Source: DASYUM01 sp036001225 (GTDB lineage: Bacteria > Methylomirabilota > Methylomirabilia > Rokubacteriales > DASRDR01). From it: a DNA stretch of 13,441 nucleotides. Location of the stretch: the NCBI GenBank assembly GCA_036001225.1, contig DASYUM010000019.1, forward strand, positions 1-13,441, read 5' to 3'. Under the pieces are notes generated by a model. The model did no database searches. It saw nothing but the letters and a program-made list of their open reading frames with translations, and had not been told where the DNA came from. A program made the position numbers and the translations under genes. Shown here in pieces: positions 13,155-13,441 of this stretch (position 1 is its first letter; each line of letters starts with the position of its first letter).

Positions 13155-13441
13155 CCAGGCCCGGCGCCGCGCCGGCCGCGGCCCGGCGACGTACGTCTCG
13201 GCCGGCCTCCTGCTGGCCGTCGTGCTGTTCCCCTTCCTGTGGCTGCTCCAGATGTCGTTTCGGCCCAACGAGGACATTCTCGGCTACAACCTGCTCTTCC
13301 GCCCGACCCTGGAGCATTACCGGGCGCTGCGGGTGGGGCACTTCCCCCGGTCCTTCGGGAACAGCGCGATCGCCAGCGTGACCTCGACGCTGCTCTCGCT
13401 CCTGGTCGGCGTCCCCGCCGCCTACGCGCTCTCCCGGGGCC
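13148..13441 (+). CDS. CUT1-type ABC importer B: MalG/UgpE-like permease, N-terminal part (runs off window)
   Basis: An open frame from TTG 13148 to the window end gives 98 codons without a stop. The start overlaps the previous gene by 7 bases and has GAGG (13137-13140) about 7 bases upstream, supporting a TTG start. The product begins with a basic arm (MNSQARRRAGRGPATYVS), then a first helix (AGLLLAVVLFPFLWLLQMSF), a periplasmic segment (RPNEDILG...LEHYRAL), and helix 2 (SFGNSAIASVTSTLLSLLVGVPAAYALSRG). 'NS..i......ll......aAYalsR' is the diagnostic second-helix signature of MalG/UgpE-type permeases. The coupling loop lies beyond the window. A CUT1 ATPase gene (UgpC/MsmK-like) often follows such permeases and could be just downstream. 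Confidence 0.82.

Noticed and set aside
1..13441. tRNA, rRNA, CRISPR array, insertion sequence, phage gene or attachment site
   Set aside because: I looked for tRNA-like cloverleafs, regularly spaced repeats, transposase or integrase motifs and terminal repeats and saw none.

Overview
The window is a very GC-rich (mostly about 65-72% in the stretches I counted), gene-dense piece of bacterial chromosome. Every gene I can support lies on the + strand. Many ABC transporters, twin-arginine (Tat) signals on solute-binding proteins, frequent GTG/TTG starts and a dispersed CCCTC/GAGGG palindrome suggest an uncultivated, high-GC soil or subsurface lineage such as Rokubacteria/Methylomirabilota or a deltaproteobacterium. 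This is inference from style, not from a marker gene.

Layout. (1) 2-736: a type II toxin-antitoxin pair, the C-terminal part of an AbrB/MazE-like antitoxin cut by the window edge, then a PIN-domain (VapC-type) toxin whose 3' end looks frameshifted. (2) 712-3938: carbohydrate-type (CUT1) ABC importer A, with a Tat-dependent binding protein, a MalF/UgpA-like permease and a MalG/UgpE-like permease, but no ATPase of its own. (3) 3938-4089: a 150-bp intergenic stretch full of perfect inverted repeats. (4) 4090-4950: a metallo-beta-lactamase-fold hydrolase of the RNase Z/arylsulfatase-like group. (5) 5078-8535: a complete nitrate/sulfonate/taurine-type (NitT/TauT) importer in the order ATPase, permease, permease, NMT1-like binding protein. 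(6) 8542-8578: a palindromic dispersed-type repeat. (7) 8596-10705: two tandem Gfo/Idh/MocA-family oxidoreductases, each with a departure from a family motif. (8) 10741-13441: CUT1 importer B, with a Tat-dependent binding protein paralogous to that of importer A, a MalF-like permease, and the first 98 codons of a MalG-like permease that runs off the window.

Reading it together: this looks like an uptake-and-catabolism island. Two related sugar or sugar-like importers flank an MBL hydrolase, a small-organic-anion-type importer and two NAD(P)-dependent dehydrogenases of a family that oxidises sugars, inositols and glycosides. The genes are tightly packed, with several overlapping starts and stops, so much of 712-13441 may be a few long transcription units. 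Stem-loops at 2061-2087, 4000-4060 and 8554-8578 and a promoter-like site at 10741-10770 are the likely places where expression is divided. No substrate can be read from the sequence.

I see no RNA gene, CRISPR array, insertion sequence, phage gene or replication origin. I do not find a convincing new defence or mobile system. The best leads are the atypical oxidoreductase motifs, the asymmetric two-permease NitT importer, the two ATPase-less paralogous CUT1 importers, and several start or frame anomalies at G-runs. There is no gene-free stretch over 300 bases.
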